From Roseateles depolymerans (lineage in GTDB: Bacteria > Pseudomonadota > Gammaproteobacteria > Burkholderiales > Burkholderiaceae_C), in contig QFOD01000006.1 in assembly GCA_003241055.1 (NCBI GenBank), positions 124,001 to 188,000 of the forward strand: a DNA stretch of 64,000 nt, written 5' to 3'. Made by a program: the position numbers and the translations under genes. Below are positions 8,703 to 16,765 of this stretch, piece after piece (the stretch's first letter is position 1; the number at the start of each line of letters is the position of its first letter). The notes under the pieces are model-generated. The model was given only the letters and a program-made list of their open reading frames with translations, was not told the DNA's origin and did no database searches.

Positions 8703-9299
8703 TCAGAGATCGGGCCGCTCGTGCCAGCCGGCGCGCCCGGCCGTGGCCTCGCTGATGCGCTCGCGCAGCGCCGCGGCCTGGGTGGCCGCGAGGCCAAAGC
8801 GCATGCGCACCAGCGCGCCGTGCGACACCTCCAGCAGCGTGGCGCCGGCCTCGTCCAGCAGGCGGCGCACCAGGCCCTCCTGCGCATAGGGCAGGCTGCA
8901 GTCCAGCTCGGCCTGGGCCACGCGGGCTATCTTGTCGGCCGTCAGCAGCGCCTGGGCGACGGCATCGGTGTAGGCACGCACCAGGCCGCCGGCGCCCAGC
9001 TTCACGCCGCCGAAGTAGCGCACCACGGTGGCCAGCACGCCGTCCAGCTCCTGGTGGCGCAGCACGTCCAGCATGGGCCGGCCGGCGGTGCCGCCGGGCT
9101 CGCCGTCGTCGTTGGCGGCGGAGTGGCCGCCCGCCATCAGCGCCCAGCACACATGGGCGGCGCCCGGGTGCTCGGCGCGCAGCTGGGCCACGCGCACCAG
9201 CGCCGCCGCACGGTCGGCGCAGGGCTCCACGCAGCCGAGGAAACGGCTCTTCTTGATGACGAGTTCGTGCCGCGCCGGCGCGGCCAGGGTCAGGGACAT
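8703..9299 (-). CDS. YigZ/IMPACT family protein
   Basis: A 198-residue protein of the YigZ/IMPACT (UPF0029) family. The N-terminal domain contains KKSRFLGCVEPC, HVCWALMAGG and the family signature NDDGEPGGTAGRP; the C-terminal part is the smaller ferredoxin-like domain, with LDCSLPYAQEGLVRRLLDE. In eukaryotes IMPACT modulates GCN2; the bacterial role is unclear, with possible nucleic-acid binding. The gene is convergent with queA, with only three bases between the stops. The ATG lies six bases downstream of a GACAAT hexamer. Confidence 0.93.
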   Translation of the reverse strand: MSLTLAAPARHELVIKKSRFLGCVEPCADRAAALVRVAQLRAEHPGAAHVCWALMAGGHSAANDDGEPGGTAGRPMLDVLRHQELDGVLATVVRYFGGVKLGAGGLVRAYTDAVAQALLTADKIARVAQAELDCSLPYAQEGLVRRLLDEAGATLLEVSHGALVRMRFGLAATQAAALRERISEATAGRAGWHERPDL

Positions 9300-9305
9300 G
9301 GCGGC

Positions 9306-9311
9306 ATTGTC
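9306..9311 (-). promoter_or_regulatory. Candidate -10 element for the YigZ-family gene
   Basis: GACAAT on the minus strand, six bases before the ATG at 9299, in the same geometry as at recG. It lies within the last bases of the upstream binding-protein gene's surroundings, so a separate near-leaderless transcript is possible. No convincing -35 was seen. Confidence 0.28.
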
Positions 9312-9325
9312 GGCGCCGCCGCGGC

Positions 9326-10126
9326 TCACTCGCCGGTGTAGGTGGCCGCGCGGGCGGCCTTCTCGCCCACGTGGCGGCGCAGGATGGCGTGCAGCGTGCC
9401 GTCCGCCATCATGGCCTGCAGGGCCTGGCGGGTGCGCTGGCGCTCCGGCTCCGGGATGCTCAGCGCCATGGCCAGGGCCACGACGTGGCGCTCATTGGGC
9501 GTGTAGTCCAGCGGCACCGGGGCCTCGCTCTCGTCGAAGGCCTCGTGCACCTGGCTCCAGGCGGTGGGCAGGGCCAGCAATGCATCGGCGCGGCGCACCC
9601 GCAGCATGCGCACGACGGCGCGGAAGTCCCCGGCTTCCTCGATGCGGCCCTGTCCGCGCAGGCGCTGCACCCAGGCGTCCAGCGTGGGCCCGTAGGAGTA
9701 GCCCTTGATGACGAGCAGGCGCAGGCTGGGGTCGGCCTCGAAGGCCGCCATGGTGCGGGCCTTGTCGGCCGCGGCCCGTGAGGCGAGCACGTAGTAGTGG
9801 CCCTGGGCATAGGGCACGAACTCGGCCACCTCGCGGCGTCGGGGCGTCGGGATGGCCGACAGCGTCATCTGCGGCGTGCCGCGGCGTATCTGCTCCCAGA
9901 TGCGCACGCGCGAGTCGGCCGAGAGCTTCAGCGCGCAGCCGGTGCGGCGGGCGAGCTCGTCGAACATGTCCTTGTCGGTGCCGGTCGCGCCCTGGGCGGA
10001 TTCCACGTAGTAGGGCGGCGTGGGGTAAGCCACGGCATTCAGCGTGCAGCCGGGCTCGGCCGCATGGGCGAAGGCCGCACCCAGCAGGCCCAAACCCACC
10101 GTAGCAATATGTAACTGGAGCTTCAT
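9326..10126 (-). CDS. Orphan periplasmic amino-acid-type binding protein (SBP_bac_3)
   Basis: A 266-residue exported protein with signal peptide MKLQLHIATVGLGLLGAAFA cleaved after HA-A. The mature part has the cluster 3 solute-binding fold: VAYPTPPYYVES, TGTDKDMFDELARRTG, TLSAIPTPRRREVAEFVPY and a C-terminal helix LQAMMADGTLHAILRRH. No permease or ATPase gene is near, as is common for such proteins in Burkholderiales, so it may sense or buffer a ligand rather than feed a transporter. The start MKLQLHIA gives a proper signal peptide; the 34-codon upstream extension overlaps the tgt leader and is rejected. Confidence 0.85.
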   Translation of the reverse strand: MKLQLHIATVGLGLLGAAFAHAAEPGCTLNAVAYPTPPYYVESAQGATGTDKDMFDELARRTGCALKLSADSRVRIWEQIRRGTPQMTLSAIPTPRRREVAEFVPYAQGHYYVLASRAAADKARTMAAFEADPSLRLLVIKGYSYGPTLDAWVQRLRGQGRIEEAGDFRAVVRMLRVRRADALLALPTAWSQVHEAFDESEAPVPLDYTPNERHVVALAMALSIPEPERQRTRQALQAMMADGTLHAILRRHVGEKAARAATYTGE

Positions 10127-10172
10127 GTCGGGGCGGGAGTGTGGCCCAAGTCGGTGGTTTCCTGCCCGCTGC

Positions 10173-10178
10173 GACAAT
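10173..10178 (+). promoter_or_regulatory. Candidate -10 element for tgt
   Basis: GACAAT in the context GCGACAATCC, ten bases upstream of the tgt ATG and inside the short divergent region shared with the binding-protein gene. If used, the leader would be only a few bases long and contain no Shine-Dalgarno. No -35 box is obvious. Confidence 0.3.
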
Positions 10179-10188
10179 CCGAACCGCC

Positions 10189-11316
10189 ATGCTTCAGTTC
10201 GAATTGCACAAAACCGAGGGCCGCGCACGTCGCGGCACGCTGACCCTCAACCACGGCGTCGTGCAGACGCCCATCTTCATGCCTGTGGGCACCTACGGCA
10301 CCGTCAAGGGCGTGATGCCGCGCTCGCTGGAGGAGATGGGCGCGCAGATCATCCTGGGCAACACCTTCCACCTGTGGATGCGGCCGGGCCTGGACATCAT
10401 CAAGCAGTTCGGCGGCCTGCACCGCTTCGAGAGTTGGCACAAGCCCATCCTGACCGACTCCGGCGGCTTCCAGGTGTGGAGCCTGGGCGAGATGCGCAAG
10501 ATCAGCGAGGAGGGCGTGAAGTTCGCCAGCCCGGTGAATGGCGACAAGCTGTTCCTGACGCCCGAGATCTCGATGCAGATCCAGACCATCCTGAACAGCG
10601 ACATCGTCATGCAGTTCGACGAGTGCACGCCCTACGAGACCAAGGGCAAGCTCACGACCGAGCGCGAGGCCAAGGCCTCCATGGAGATGAGCCTGCGCTG
10701 GGCCAAGCGCTGCCAGGCGGAGTTCGCGCGCCTGGAGAACCCGAACGCGCTGTTCGGCATCGTGCAGGGCGGCATGTTCGAGCACCTGCGCGACCATTCG
10801 CTGGCCGGCCTGGTGGACCTGGACCTGCCGGGCTATGCCATCGGCGGCCTGTCGGTGGGCGAGCCCAAGGCCGACATGCAGCGTGTGCTGGCCCACACCG
10901 GCCACCAGCTGCCGGCGAACAAGCCGCGCTACCTGATGGGCGTGGGCACGCCGGAGGACCTGGTGGAAGGCGTGGCCCAGGGCATCGACATGTTCGACTG
11001 CGTGATGCCCACCCGCAACGCGCGCAACGGCCACCTGTTCACCCGTTTCGGCGACCTGCGGCTGCGTAACGCCCGCTACAAGGCCGACGAGTCGCCGGTG
11101 GACCCGACCTGCAGCTGCTATACCTGCCGCAATTTCAGCCGGGCCTACCTGCACCACCTGGACCGCTGCGGCGAGATGCTGGGCCCCATGCTGACCAGCA
11201 TCCACAACCTGCACTACTACCTGAACCTGATGCAGGAGGTGCGCGACGCGCTGGATGCCGGCGACTTCGAAGGCTTCCGCCGCCGCTTCGCGGCCGACCG
11301 CGCCCGGGGTGTCTGA
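10189..11316 (+). CDS. tgt: tRNA-guanine transglycosylase Tgt
   Basis: A 375-residue TIM-barrel enzyme that exchanges guanine-34 for preQ1 in tRNAs with GUN anticodons. The catalytic aspartate region LTDSGGFQVWS carries D90; the substrate loop NGDKLFLTPE, the IVQGG strand and the second catalytic region MFDCVMPTRNARNG are present. The zinc site CSCYTCRNFSRAYLHH is complete. Length matches the bacterial family. The start MLQFELHKT was chosen over an in-frame GTG 16 codons upstream that lies in the promoter region. It abuts the YecA-like gene directly (TGAATG). It works with QueA, encoded 1.5 kb away in a separate unit. Confidence 0.98.
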   Translation: MLQFELHKTEGRARRGTLTLNHGVVQTPIFMPVGTYGTVKGVMPRSLEEMGAQIILGNTFHLWMRPGLDIIKQFGGLHRFESWHKPILTDSGGFQVWSLGEMRKISEEGVKFASPVNGDKLFLTPEISMQIQTILNSDIVMQFDECTPYETKGKLTTEREAKASMEMSLRWAKRCQAEFARLENPNALFGIVQGGMFEHLRDHSLAGLVDLDLPGYAIGGLSVGEPKADMQRVLAHTGHQLPANKPRYLMGVGTPEDLVEGVAQGIDMFDCVMPTRNARNGHLFTRFGDLRLRNARYKADESPVDPTCSCYTCRNFSRAYLHHLDRCGEMLGPMLTSIHNLHYYLNLMQEVRDALDAGDFEGFRRRFAADRARGV

Positions 11317-12012
11317 ATGCACCGCCCGCCCGCCGCCGAACCCTGGAGCGATGCCGAGATCGAGTGGATAGACGGCTGGCTGATGGCGGAGGACAACGGG
11401 CTGGACCAGCCGCTGTTCGCGTCCGAGATGGACGGCTTTCTCTGCGCGCTGCTGAGCGGGCCGCAGCTCGTGCCGCCATCCGAGGCGCTGCGCTGGATCT
11501 TCGACGCGGAGGCCGGCGAGCAGGCCCCCATCGGCGTGGCCGAGGACGAGGTGCAGCGGTTCGTTGAGCTGGTGATGAAGCAGTGGAACTTCATTGCTGC
11601 CGGCCTGATGGACGGCAGCTACGAGCCGCTGCTGATGCTCAACCGGCGCGAGGACGGCAGCGAGGTGACGCAGTTCAGCGACTGGTGCGTGGGCTACATG
11701 ACCGGCGTGGGGCTGGACCGCGAAGGCTGGAGCGTGCTGCTCGACAGCGAGCAGGCGGCGCTGCTGCACACCATGCTGATGTACGGCACGGAGGAGGGCT
11801 GGAAGGTGGTCGACAGCCGCCCACCCTCCGACGCGGAACACGAGGCGCTGGCCGATGCGCTGGGCGAGGAGGCCTGCGCCATCCGCGACTTCTGGTTCCT
11901 GCGCCGCCAGCAGGCCGCCGCGCCGCGCCGCGTGGTGGCCACGCCGGGCCGCAACGAGCCCTGCCACTGCGGCAGCGGCCGCAAGTACAAGCACTGCCAC
12001 GGCGCCAACTGA
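11317..12012 (+). CDS. UPF0149/YecA family protein with C-terminal SEC-C motif
   Basis: A 231-residue protein. The N-terminal about 190 residues match the YecA/UPF0149 pattern (EIEWIDGWLMA, ASEMDGFLCALLSGP, FSDWCVGYMTGVGL). The last 20 residues hold a SEC-C zinc motif, NEPCHCGSGRKYKHCHG, like that at the end of SecA, where it binds metal and contacts SecB or ribosomes. The ATG follows the tgt stop without a gap, so the two are probably co-transcribed and coupled. Function is not established; links to ribosome or Sec-related quality control are inferred from the motif. Confidence 0.88.
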   Translation: MHRPPAAEPWSDAEIEWIDGWLMAEDNGLDQPLFASEMDGFLCALLSGPQLVPPSEALRWIFDAEAGEQAPIGVAEDEVQRFVELVMKQWNFIAAGLMDGSYEPLLMLNRREDGSEVTQFSDWCVGYMTGVGLDREGWSVLLDSEQAALLHTMLMYGTEEGWKVVDSRPPSDAEHEALADALGEEACAIRDFWFLRRQQAAAPRRVVATPGRNEPCHCGSGRKYKHCHGAN

Positions 12013-12043
12013 GCACGGCCGCTCCGGCCGGCGACCGCTCGAA

Positions 12044-12091
12044 CGCGGGGGGGCCGGGCCCCCGCGACCGGGTGGGCCGGCGCGCCGGCCC
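12044..12091. repeat. Two adjacent GC-only inverted repeats downstream of the yecA-like gene
   Basis: The first is an 8-bp stem CGCGGGGG/CCCCCGCG (12044-12051 with 12059-12066) around a 7-base loop. The second, at 12074-12091, is a perfect 18-bp palindrome GGGCCGGCGCGCCGGCCC. Neither has a T-tract, so they are not standard intrinsic terminators, although they lie exactly between the stop of the YecA-like gene and the PEP-CTERM gene and may attenuate read-through. Confidence 0.45.
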
Positions 12092-12167
12092 CGGGCGGCA
12101 GCGCCCGGACAATCCTGTCTACAAGCCGATGAAATGTCGGTACAGCTTCATCTAGCAAGGATTGACG

Positions 12168-12965
12168 ATGGCATTCGCACGCACTCTGGCCCTGGCCGCC
12201 CTGCTGGCCGCCGCAGGCTCGGCACAGGCCGGACTGGTGGCGTCCGACAGCCTCAACACCGCCACGGCGGGCAGCCTCGCCGGCCAGGCCGGCGGCAGCG
12301 GCTGGGCGGGTGCCTGGACGGGCTCGAACAGCGTGTCCGTCGTCGATACCGGCGTGGCCGACGGCTCGATCAGCGGCCAGGCGCTGCGCTTCAGCGGTGC
12401 CGACAACACCAGCGCCGCCACGCGCGCGCTGGAAGGCTCGATCAGCGGCGCCAAGGTCTTCGTCGACTTCAGCCTGCAGTTCAGCGCCGGCAGCATCGAC
12501 CAGAACGACTTCCTGGGCCTGTGGTTCGGCAGCTATACCGGCCCCAACATCGGCATCAAGGGCAACTGCGACGGCGCGGGCAACTGCAATGGCGCGGACC
12601 TGTTCGTGCGCACCACCGGCTCCGGCGGCAGCTTCACCACGGCGATGACGGTGGGCACCACCTACCATCTGTTCGCGCTGCTGGAGAAGACCAACGGCTC
12701 CTCGGTCTACAACCGCTACTCGCTGTGGGTGGACCCGACCGACGCCGAGCGCAGCAGCCTGACCGGCGCCGACGCCGTTTTCACCGGTTCCTCCGGCCTC
12801 AGCTCGTTCAGCACCATCGGCTTCCGCACCGCCAACCTGGATGCCGGCGATGCCGTGCTGGTCGACGCGCTGACCGTGGGCGAACTGCCCGAGCCCGCCA
12901 CGCTGGCCCTGGCCGGTGCCGGCCTGCTGGGCCTGGCCGCCGCGCGCCGCCGCAAGGCCGCCTGA
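12168..12965 (+). CDS. PEP-CTERM sorted exported protein
   Basis: A 265-residue exported protein with an N-terminal signal peptide (MAFARTLALAALLAAAGSAQA) and a C-terminal sorting signal PEPATLALAGAGLLGLAA followed by the basic tail RRRKAA. Such proteins are cut at PEP-CTERM and transferred by exosortase, usually to the cell surface in exopolysaccharide-producing proteobacteria. The middle (about 25-235) is Gly/Ser/Asn-rich with beta strands, possibly lectin-like: FVDFSLQFSAG, YHLFALLEKTNGSSVYNRY. AAGGA precedes the ATG by about 8 bases. A GGACAAT candidate -10 lies at 12107-12113. No exosortase is in the window. Confidence 0.9.
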   Translation: MAFARTLALAALLAAAGSAQAGLVASDSLNTATAGSLAGQAGGSGWAGAWTGSNSVSVVDTGVADGSISGQALRFSGADNTSAATRALEGSISGAKVFVDFSLQFSAGSIDQNDFLGLWFGSYTGPNIGIKGNCDGAGNCNGADLFVRTTGSGGSFTTAMTVGTTYHLFALLEKTNGSSVYNRYSLWVDPTDAERSSLTGADAVFTGSSGLSSFSTIGFRTANLDAGDAVLVDALTVGELPEPATLALAGAGLLGLAAARRRKAA

Positions 12966-13027
12966 GGCTTGCCGCCTGGCGCCCTGCCTGAGCGGCCGGG
13001 CGCCGCCCATGCGGCACACTCGGGGCC

Positions 13028-13534
13028 GTGATCAAGCTCTTGCTCGTTCCGCTGCGCTGGATCTTCCGGATCCTGTTCGCGCTGCTCATCCTGTTCGAGG
13101 AATGGGGTTGGGAGCCCCTGCGGCGTGCGCTCGCGTGGTTGACGGCGCGGCTGCCGCTGCGCTGGCTGGAGCGCCGCCTCTCGAACCTGCCGCCCTATGG
13201 CGCGCTGGTGGTGCTGCTGCTGCCCAGCCTGCTGATCCTGCCCATCAAGCTGGGCGCCGTGTGGCTGGTGGCCAAGGGTCGGGTCATGCTGGGCGTGGGC
13301 GTGGTGGTGGCCGCCAAGCTGGGCGGCACGGCGCTGCTGGCCTGGTTGTTCCACCTGATCCAGCCCGCGCTGATGCGACTGGGCTGGTTTGCGCGCCTGT
13401 ATGCCCGCTGGAGCGCCTGGAAGGCCGAGCTGCTGGCCTGGGTCCGTGCCAGCGCCGTGTGGCGCAGCGCGCGCGCCATGAAGGCCGGGCTGCGGCGCTG
13501 GTGGCGGCGCCTGCGCGGGCGGCCCGACGCCTGA
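13028..13534 (+). CDS. Conserved small membrane protein of unknown function
   Basis: A 168-residue protein beginning with GTG (MIKLLLVPLRWIFRILFALL). There are three or so hydrophobic segments, about 2-24, 60-82 and 86-112, followed by a basic, tryptophan-rich amphipathic tail (SARAMKAGLRRWWRRLRGR) likely on the cytoplasmic face. I recognise no family with a known function. It stands alone, 62 bases after the PEP-CTERM gene and convergent with the histidine kinase (4 bases between stops). Confidence 0.7.
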   Translation: MIKLLLVPLRWIFRILFALLILFEEWGWEPLRRALAWLTARLPLRWLERRLSNLPPYGALVVLLLPSLLILPIKLGAVWLVAKGRVMLGVGVVVAAKLGGTALLAWLFHLIQPALMRLGWFARLYARWSAWKAELLAWVRASAVWRSARAMKAGLRRWWRRLRGRPDA

Positions 13535-13538
13535 GTGC

Positions 13539-15755
13539 TCAGGGCGCCGGCACCTGCGGCAGCTGCACGGTCACGCAGGTGCCGCGCTGGGGCACGCTGG
13601 CCAGCTGCAGCTGGCCGCCCATCAGCTCCACGATCTCCTTGACGATGGCCATGCCCAGGCCCGTGCCCGGAATGGCCCCCGACTTGTCGGCCCGGTAGAA
13701 GCGCTCGGTCACGTGGGCCAGCTCCTGCGGCGTCATGCCGATGCCGCGGTCCTCCACCTCCAGCTCGGCCCGGCCCCCGTCGGCCGCACGCACCCGCAGC
13801 GCGACGGGGCCGCCTGCGGGCGAGTACTTGTAGGCGTTGGACAGCAGGTTGCGCAGCGCCTGGCTCAGCTTGCTGGGGTCCACATGCACCCACAGCGGGG
13901 CCTCGGGCAGCGTCAGCTCGGGCGGCTCGCGGCCCTCGGGCACGCCGAAGTCGTCGGCCACCTGGCGCGCCAGTGCCTGCAGCTCCAGCGGCTGGAACTC
14001 GAAGTCCAGTGCGCGGCGCGATTCGATGCGGGCCAGGTCCAGCAGCTCGTTGAGGATGTTCACCATGGCCTGGCTCTGGCGGTGGATGCGCTGCAGCAGG
14101 TCGGCCTGCTTCTCGGGGGCGAGCTGGCGGTGCAGCAGCAGCTCGGAGAAGCCGAAGATGCTGGTCATGGGCGTGCGCAGCTCGTGCGCGGCCGTGGTCA
14201 GGAACTCGCTCTTCAGCCGGTCCACCTCGAACTCCTGGCTGACGTCGCGGATGTGCAGCATCTGCGAGGTGCCGGCGCTGCCGCCGTCGTGCAGGGCCAG
14301 GCTCAGCATGCGCGGCATGGGGCGGGCCATCTGCACCGTGCGCGGCGCGTCGCGCAGCTCGGCCAGCCGCAGCGGGCGCTGGCTCTCGCCATGCTCGATG
14401 CGCCCCTGCAGCAGCGCCTCCAGCCCGGGCTCGTCCTGACCCAGCACCTGGGCGTCCGCCAGCGCGATCAGCATCGAGCAGGCCGGGCTCACGTACTGCA
14501 CGCGGCGTGCGGTGTCGAAGGAGACGAAGCCGTCGGGGCTGAGGTTGAAGATGGCGTGCAGCTGATCGGCCTGGCGGCGCAGGCGCGCCACCAGCTCGCC
14601 CACTTGGCGCGACAGGGCCTCCACGGCATTCACCTGCGCGGGCTCGGCCGGCGCACCGGCCGAGCCCAGCAGCTCGCTCATGGTCTGCATCGCGTGGGCG
14701 CGTGCGTCCAGCTCGGCCCGCAGGCGGTTCTCCAGCGTCTGCTGGTCGGTCACGTCGCGCACCACCAGCACGGCCCCGGCGGCCTCGCCCTGTTCGCCAG
14801 CGATGGGGGTCAGGCTGGCCTCCAGCACCTGTTCGCCACGCTCGAAGCGGCGCCCCCGCCAGCCCTCGCCTAGCGCGTGCAGCGCCTCGGCCAGCGCCGG
14901 CAGCAGCGCGGCGGCGGGCTGGCCCAGCAGGGCCGGGCTGGGCTGCTGCAGCAGCCTGCCCAGCACGGGGTTGGCCAGCACCACCTCGCCGGCCCGGTTC
15001 AGCGTCGCCACGCCCTCGGCAATCGAGGCCAGCGTCACGGCGGCCTGGGCGCGCTCGGCCTGCAGCGAGGCGGCCACCTGGTTGATGACCTCGAAGGTCT
15101 GCTGGAACTCCAGCGGCGCGCCGCCGGTGCTGACCGGCAGCAGCTGGTTCTCGCGCTGCTGCAGCTGCGCGCCCAGCGTGCGCACCCGGTCCAGCTGGCC
15201 CAGCGCCCGGCGCAGCGGCCACCACACCAGCGCCGCCCCGGCCAGCAGACCCAGCGTGGACAGCCCCAGCCCGATGCGCAGCACCTGCCACACGTCGGCG
15301 GCGATGCGCTCGCTCCACGGTTGCAGGCGGGTGATGCCGTAGTCCCGCCCGCCGACGACGATGGGCGCATTGACGGCGTCGAGCTCGGCGTCCAGCCGCC
15401 TGACCAGCCAGTCGGGCGGCGTGGGGCTGGGGCGGTCCCGCCGCGCCACCTCGATGCGGGCACCCTTCATGTCGATGAAGGCCGCGCGCTCGAACAGCGG
15501 GTGGGCAATGACGCGGTCCAGCGTGCGCTTGATGGTGTCGTAGTCGCCGATGACGGCCGACTCCGAGATGGCCGGCGAGAGCAGGGCCGACATCGCCTGC
15601 GAGCCGGATTCGGCATCGTCCAGCGTGGAGCGGATCTCGTAGGCCAGGAAGGCGCCGAAGCCCAGCGTGACCAGCAGCAGCAGCGCCGCCAGGTACAGCA
15701 GCATGACCCGGCTCAGCAGCGAGCGGGGCAGCAGGGCGGCAAGGCGGCGCGGCAC
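13539..15755 (-). CDS. PAS-containing membrane sensor histidine kinase
   Basis: A 738-residue kinase. There is a transmembrane segment about 17-40, a short periplasmic domain (about 41-165), and a second transmembrane segment near 175-195. A HAMP-like linker and two PAS-like regions follow, then HisKA with phospho-acceptor H524 (HELRTPMTSIFGFSELL). HATPase_c has N-box NLLSNAYKYSP, G1 DRGIGM and G2 GTGLGMAIV. The start is a GTG seven bases after the stop of the upstream PhnD-like gene; an ATG 17 codons later is the alternative. No response regulator is adjacent, so its partner is elsewhere. The coupling suggests the binding protein presents a ligand to this kinase. Confidence 0.88.
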   Translation of the reverse strand: MPRRLAALLPRSLLSRVMLLYLAALLLLVTLGFGAFLAYEIRSTLDDAESGSQAMSALLSPAISESAVIGDYDTIKRTLDRVIAHPLFERAAFIDMKGARIEVARRDRPSPTPPDWLVRRLDAELDAVNAPIVVGGRDYGITRLQPWSERIAADVWQVLRIGLGLSTLGLLAGAALVWWPLRRALGQLDRVRTLGAQLQQRENQLLPVSTGGAPLEFQQTFEVINQVAASLQAERAQAAVTLASIAEGVATLNRAGEVVLANPVLGRLLQQPSPALLGQPAAALLPALAEALHALGEGWRGRRFERGEQVLEASLTPIAGEQGEAAGAVLVVRDVTDQQTLENRLRAELDARAHAMQTMSELLGSAGAPAEPAQVNAVEALSRQVGELVARLRRQADQLHAIFNLSPDGFVSFDTARRVQYVSPACSMLIALADAQVLGQDEPGLEALLQGRIEHGESQRPLRLAELRDAPRTVQMARPMPRMLSLALHDGGSAGTSQMLHIRDVSQEFEVDRLKSEFLTTAAHELRTPMTSIFGFSELLLHRQLAPEKQADLLQRIHRQSQAMVNILNELLDLARIESRRALDFEFQPLELQALARQVADDFGVPEGREPPELTLPEAPLWVHVDPSKLSQALRNLLSNAYKYSPAGGPVALRVRAADGGRAELEVEDRGIGMTPQELAHVTERFYRADKSGAIPGTGLGMAIVKEIVELMGGQLQLASVPQRGTCVTVQLPQVPAP

Positions 15756-15762
15756 GGGAGCT

Positions 15763-16614
15763 TCAGCGCAGCGACGCGGGGGCAGACTGGTAGAAGCGCC
15801 GGTAGGCCGCGTACTCCTTGCCGTCCGAGGCGATGAACACCGCATCCGGCGGCAGGCCCAGCAGCTTGTTGACGCTGCCCAGGATCTCCCGGCCACGCGG
15901 GTCGCCGGCCATGCCGATGAAGGCCCTGGCCACGGCCTGTGCATCGTGCTCCGGCACCTTGGGGCTCACCATCAGCGCGAGGTCGTGATAGGCCTCGGAG
16001 GTCCACAGCACGCGGAACTGCTTGCCCTCGCGCTTCGTGTAGCCCTCGGCCAGCTGCGAGTTGGCGCCTACCGCCGCGACCTTGCCGCTGAACAGCTGGG
16101 CGAAGGCGCCATCCATGTTGCCGCCGAAGACGGTGCGCACATTGATCTGGCGCTGCAGCAGCTGGGCGTAGGTGGTCTTGTAGGCGATGAAGGCCTCGGG
16201 GCCGGGAAAGCCCACCTCCTTGCCCTCCAGCTGGCTGAGGCTGGTTACCGCCGAATCGGCCGGCACGACGATGACGCCATGCGGTGCCGGGGTGTTGCGG
16301 CGGCCGAACACCTTCCAGCCCAGCTGCTCGCGCTCGGGGCTGAACAGGTGGTTGGTGAAGGCGAAGTCCACCTCCTGAGCCAGCACATAGGCCGTGGTGT
16401 CGGCCGAGGTGCGGCCCAGCTTGAGCGACAGCTTCACGCCGCTCTTCTCCGACACATAGGCGACGATGGGGTTCCAGTAGGACGCCGCCGTCACGATGTT
16501 GGCCTGGTTGACCGGCGAGAAGCGGTACTCGTGGGCCTGTGCAGCCGCGGGCAGCGGCACCACCAGAGCGGCGAGCGCCGAGAGCGCCGAAAGGGTGAGA
16601 GGCAGCAGCTTCAT
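15763..16614 (-). CDS. PhnD-like phosphate/phosphonate-type binding protein
   Basis: A 283-residue periplasmic protein with signal peptide MKLLPLTLSALSALAALVVP ending in AAAQA. The mature part shows the PhnD/phosphonate-binding pattern: YRFSPVNQANIVTAASYWNP, YVSEKSGVKLSLKLG, YVLAQEVDFAFTNH, VGFPGPEAFIAYKTTY and LWTSEAYHDLALMVSP. Family members bind phosphate, phosphite, phosphonates or other small anions. No permease or ATPase gene is present. Instead a sensor kinase begins seven bases after its stop, so a sensing role is more likely than transport. The start MKLLPLTLS gives a clean signal peptide; the 19-codon extension is proline-rich. Confidence 0.87.
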   Translation of the reverse strand: MKLLPLTLSALSALAALVVPLPAAAQAHEYRFSPVNQANIVTAASYWNPIVAYVSEKSGVKLSLKLGRTSADTTAYVLAQEVDFAFTNHLFSPEREQLGWKVFGRRNTPAPHGVIVVPADSAVTSLSQLEGKEVGFPGPEAFIAYKTTYAQLLQRQINVRTVFGGNMDGAFAQLFSGKVAAVGANSQLAEGYTKREGKQFRVLWTSEAYHDLALMVSPKVPEHDAQAVARAFIGMAGDPRGREILGSVNKLLGLPPDAVFIASDGKEYAAYRRFYQSAPASLR

Positions 16615-16765
16615 GGGCGATGGCCGGGCCTGCGGGCGCCCGGGATCCGGCGGGGGCACATGAGCCGGCATTCTGCTCGACCGGCCGGCGCTTGGGGCAG
16701 GTCGCCCGCGGCGCCGCAGCCGGGCGTGAACTCGTTCGCGGGCCAGCCGGTCGGCGGTGCGCGCG

